A stretch of 64,000 bases of DNA from Blastococcus sp. Marseille-P5729 (lineage in GTDB: Bacteria > Actinomycetota > Actinomycetes > Mycobacteriales > Antricoccaceae): assembly GCF_900292035.1 (NCBI RefSeq), contig NZ_OMPO01000004.1, positions 45,473-109,472 on the forward strand. Reading direction: 5' to 3'. Positions 62,811 through 64,000 of this stretch are shown in pieces. The notes beneath the pieces were generated by a model, which was given only the letters and a program-made list of their open reading frames with translations, ran no database searches and was not told the DNA's origin. Every line of letters begins with the position of its first letter. Position 1 is the stretch's first letter. A program made the position numbers and the translations under genes.

Positions 62811-64000
62811 ATGGATCCCAGGCAGGACGGCGAAGCAGCGGTCACGCTCGCGGGCGATACGCGCCCGATCGAGTCGCGCCCGATCGAGTCGTTGCGGGCT
62901 GCCCTGGAGTGCCTGGGGTCGTTGGCGGGCGCGGACGCCGATGGGCGACTTGCTCAGGTGAGTGATGCCGGCCTGATCGACCTGCTGCAGGCCTACCGGC
63001 GACTGCGCTCGGTGCTCGCTGCGGGCGAGGCGCGGGTGCAGGTCGCGTTCGATGCTTCGCAGCGTGCCGCGGCGGAGCAGCGTGGGGTGCCGAGGGCCGA
63101 GCGGGGGAAGGGGATCGCCGATCAGATCGCGTTGGCACGTGGGGTGAGTGCGCATCGCGCCGCGAACGACCTGGCTGTGGCCAAGGGCCTGGTGGGCGAG
63201 CTGCCGCAGACCCTGGGCCGGTTAGCGTGCGGCGCGGTGAGTGAGGGTGCGGCCCTGGCGGTGGCGAAGGAGACGGTGTGCCTGATGCCGCAGGACCGCG
63301 CACTCGTGGATGAGCGGGTCGCGCCCCGGCTCCGCGCCGGCACCAGCGCCCGCCGCGCCGCGGCAATCGCTCGCGCGGAGGCCGCGCGGGTGGATGCCGC
63401 GTCGGTGACGCGGCGGATCGCGATGGCGCACAAGGACCGCACCGTGACCACCCGCTCCGCACCCGACGCCATGATTTACCTCACGGGCTTATTGCCGGTG
63501 AAGGAAGGCGTGGCAGCTTACGCCTCCCTCGCGAAGCACGCGGACGCGCAGAAAGCGGCCGGCGATCCCCGCTCACGCGGGCAGATCATGGCCGATGAGC
63601 TGTTCGCCCGCCTCACCGGGATCAGCGATGCTGATCTGGTGCCGGTGGAGATCCAGCTCGTCATGCCCGCCGAGACTCTCCTGACCCCCACCGAGCCAGC
63701 CGCCTCGCCCGGCTCGCCCGGATCGCCCGGATCGCCCGGCGCTGACGACGCGTCATCCTGCGGCGATCACGCGGAACCGGCGGCACCGGCGGAGCCGGTG
63801 GGTGGGTGCGGTGAGCTGCCGGGGCGGATCGGTGAGCACGTCATCCCCGCGCCCCTGGCCCGACAGATCGCGCTGATCGCCGACGAGAAGGCGCGGCGGT
63901 GGATCCGCCGCGTGTTCACCGACCCGGTCTCCGGTCAGGTCCGCCAGGTCGACGAACGCCGCCGCTCCTTCACCGGAGCCCTGCGGCACGCGATCCAGGT
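62811..64000 (+). CDS. DUF222 (13E12 repeat) HNH endonuclease, 3' end outside window
   Basis: 396 codons are visible and the frame runs off the right edge. The DUF222 domain (about residues 25-270) includes RLRSVLAAGEARVQVAFD, and GRLACGAVSEGAALAVAKET. A Pro/Ser/Gly/Ala linker contains SPG repeats (about 303-315). The last visible part (VFTDPVSGQVRQVDERRRSF) is the lead-in to the HNH nuclease domain, which lies outside. Members are multi-copy in actinobacteria; function not established. It starts at ATG 62811 and has no strong ribosome site. Confidence 0.9.
   Translation, partial: MDPRQDGEAAVTLAGDTRPIESRPIESLRAALECLGSLAGADADGRLAQVSDAGLIDLLQAYRRLRSVLAAGEARVQVAFDASQRAAAEQRGVPRAERGKGIADQIALARGVSAHRAANDLAVAKGLVGELPQTLGRLACGAVSEGAALAVAKETVCLMPQDRALVDERVAPRLRAGTSARRAAAIARAEAARVDAASVTRRIAMAHKDRTVTTRSAPDAMIYLTGLLPVKEGVAAYASLAKHADAQKAAGDPRSRGQIMADELFARLTGISDADLVPVEIQLVMPAETLLTPTEPAASPGSPGSPGSPGADDASSCGDHAEPAAPAEPVGGCGELPGRIGEHVIPAPLARQIALIADEKARRWIRRVFTDPVSGQVRQVDERRRSFTGALRHAIQ

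Noticed and set aside
1..64000. tRNA, rRNA or tmRNA genes
   Set aside because: No cloverleaf-like or rRNA-like sequence was recognised by eye in the intergenic regions; a tRNAscan run would settle it.

Overview
The window is 64 kb of high-GC chromosome from an actinobacterium (Actinomycetota). Three things show this. Gene order matches the conserved actinobacterial core: smc-ftsY, ffh, rpsP-khpA-rimM-trmD-rplS-lepB-rnhB-DUF2469, yraN-comM-dprA-xerC, rpsB-tsf-pyrH-frr-cdsA-rlmN, dxr-rip1-ispG-GNAT, and rimP-nusA-ylxR-infB-rbfA. Actinobacterium-restricted families are present (DUF2469, DUF2631, DUF4439, acVLRF1, DUF222/13E12 HNH). Signals are of actinobacterial type (GTG starts, TANNNT -10 hexamers, a Nur-type nickel box). 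The genus cannot be fixed from the sequence. No tRNA, rRNA, CRISPR array, insertion sequence or prophage was recognised.

Layout. 1-4648: 3' part of smc and ftsY. 4645-7254: a leftward four-gene nickel/cobalt ECF transporter behind a Nur-like operator. 7334-8765: a MauE/DoxX membrane protein and a DsbA-like thioredoxin protein. 8952-13121: ffh, an amidohydrolase and the divergent lysG/lysE pair. 13176-14585: an archaeal/eukaryal-type prolyl-tRNA synthetase. 14611-18679: a CueP-like lipoprotein, a HAD hydrolase, an aldehyde dehydrogenase and an MFS transporter. 18844-23484: ribosome and RNA-maturation genes, signal peptidase and RNase HII. 23491-28922: an unknown membrane protein, then yraN-comM-dprA-xerC. 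28919-30810: a SAM-I-riboswitch-controlled metB-like gene and a LytM-like protein. 31195-35281: rpsB-tsf-pyrH-frr-cdsA. 35278-40804: RNA methylases, a histidine phosphatase, an epoxide-hydrolase-like protein, a DivIVA-domain protein, a sigma factor and DUF2631. 40882-46581: a LOG-like protein and the isoprenoid/protease block dxr-rip1-ispG-GNAT. 46578-49049: four leftward genes joined by 4-nt overlaps (lipoprotein, DUF4439, acVLRF1, sucrase/ferredoxin-like). 49163-55588: rimP-nusA-ylxR-infB-rbfA and a coupled RNA methylase. 55634-60827: a Ser/Thr kinase, a MATE transporter, an HpaF-like tautomerase, a small hypothetical and thyA-dfrA. 60923-62461: an accessory clpP pair facing a small XRE regulator. 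62811-64000: an HNH endonuclease gene that runs off the right edge.

Most genes serve translation, protein targeting, envelope biogenesis and DNA processing. Genes are tightly packed, with many ATGA/GTGA start-stop overlaps. Five convergent pairs share one CTAG so that both genes end in TAG on the same four bases. Many lead genes have no Shine-Dalgarno sequence but carry a TANNNT-like hexamer 6-9 nt before the start codon, the pattern of leaderless transcription.

The most interesting items are the Nur-box-in-promoter arrangement for the metal transporter, the SAM-I riboswitch, the acVLRF1 operon in the place where many actinobacteria carry proS, the unusual ProRS type, and the accessory ClpP pair beside an XRE regulator ending in Leu-Ala-Ala. 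No wholly new multi-gene system was identified with confidence.
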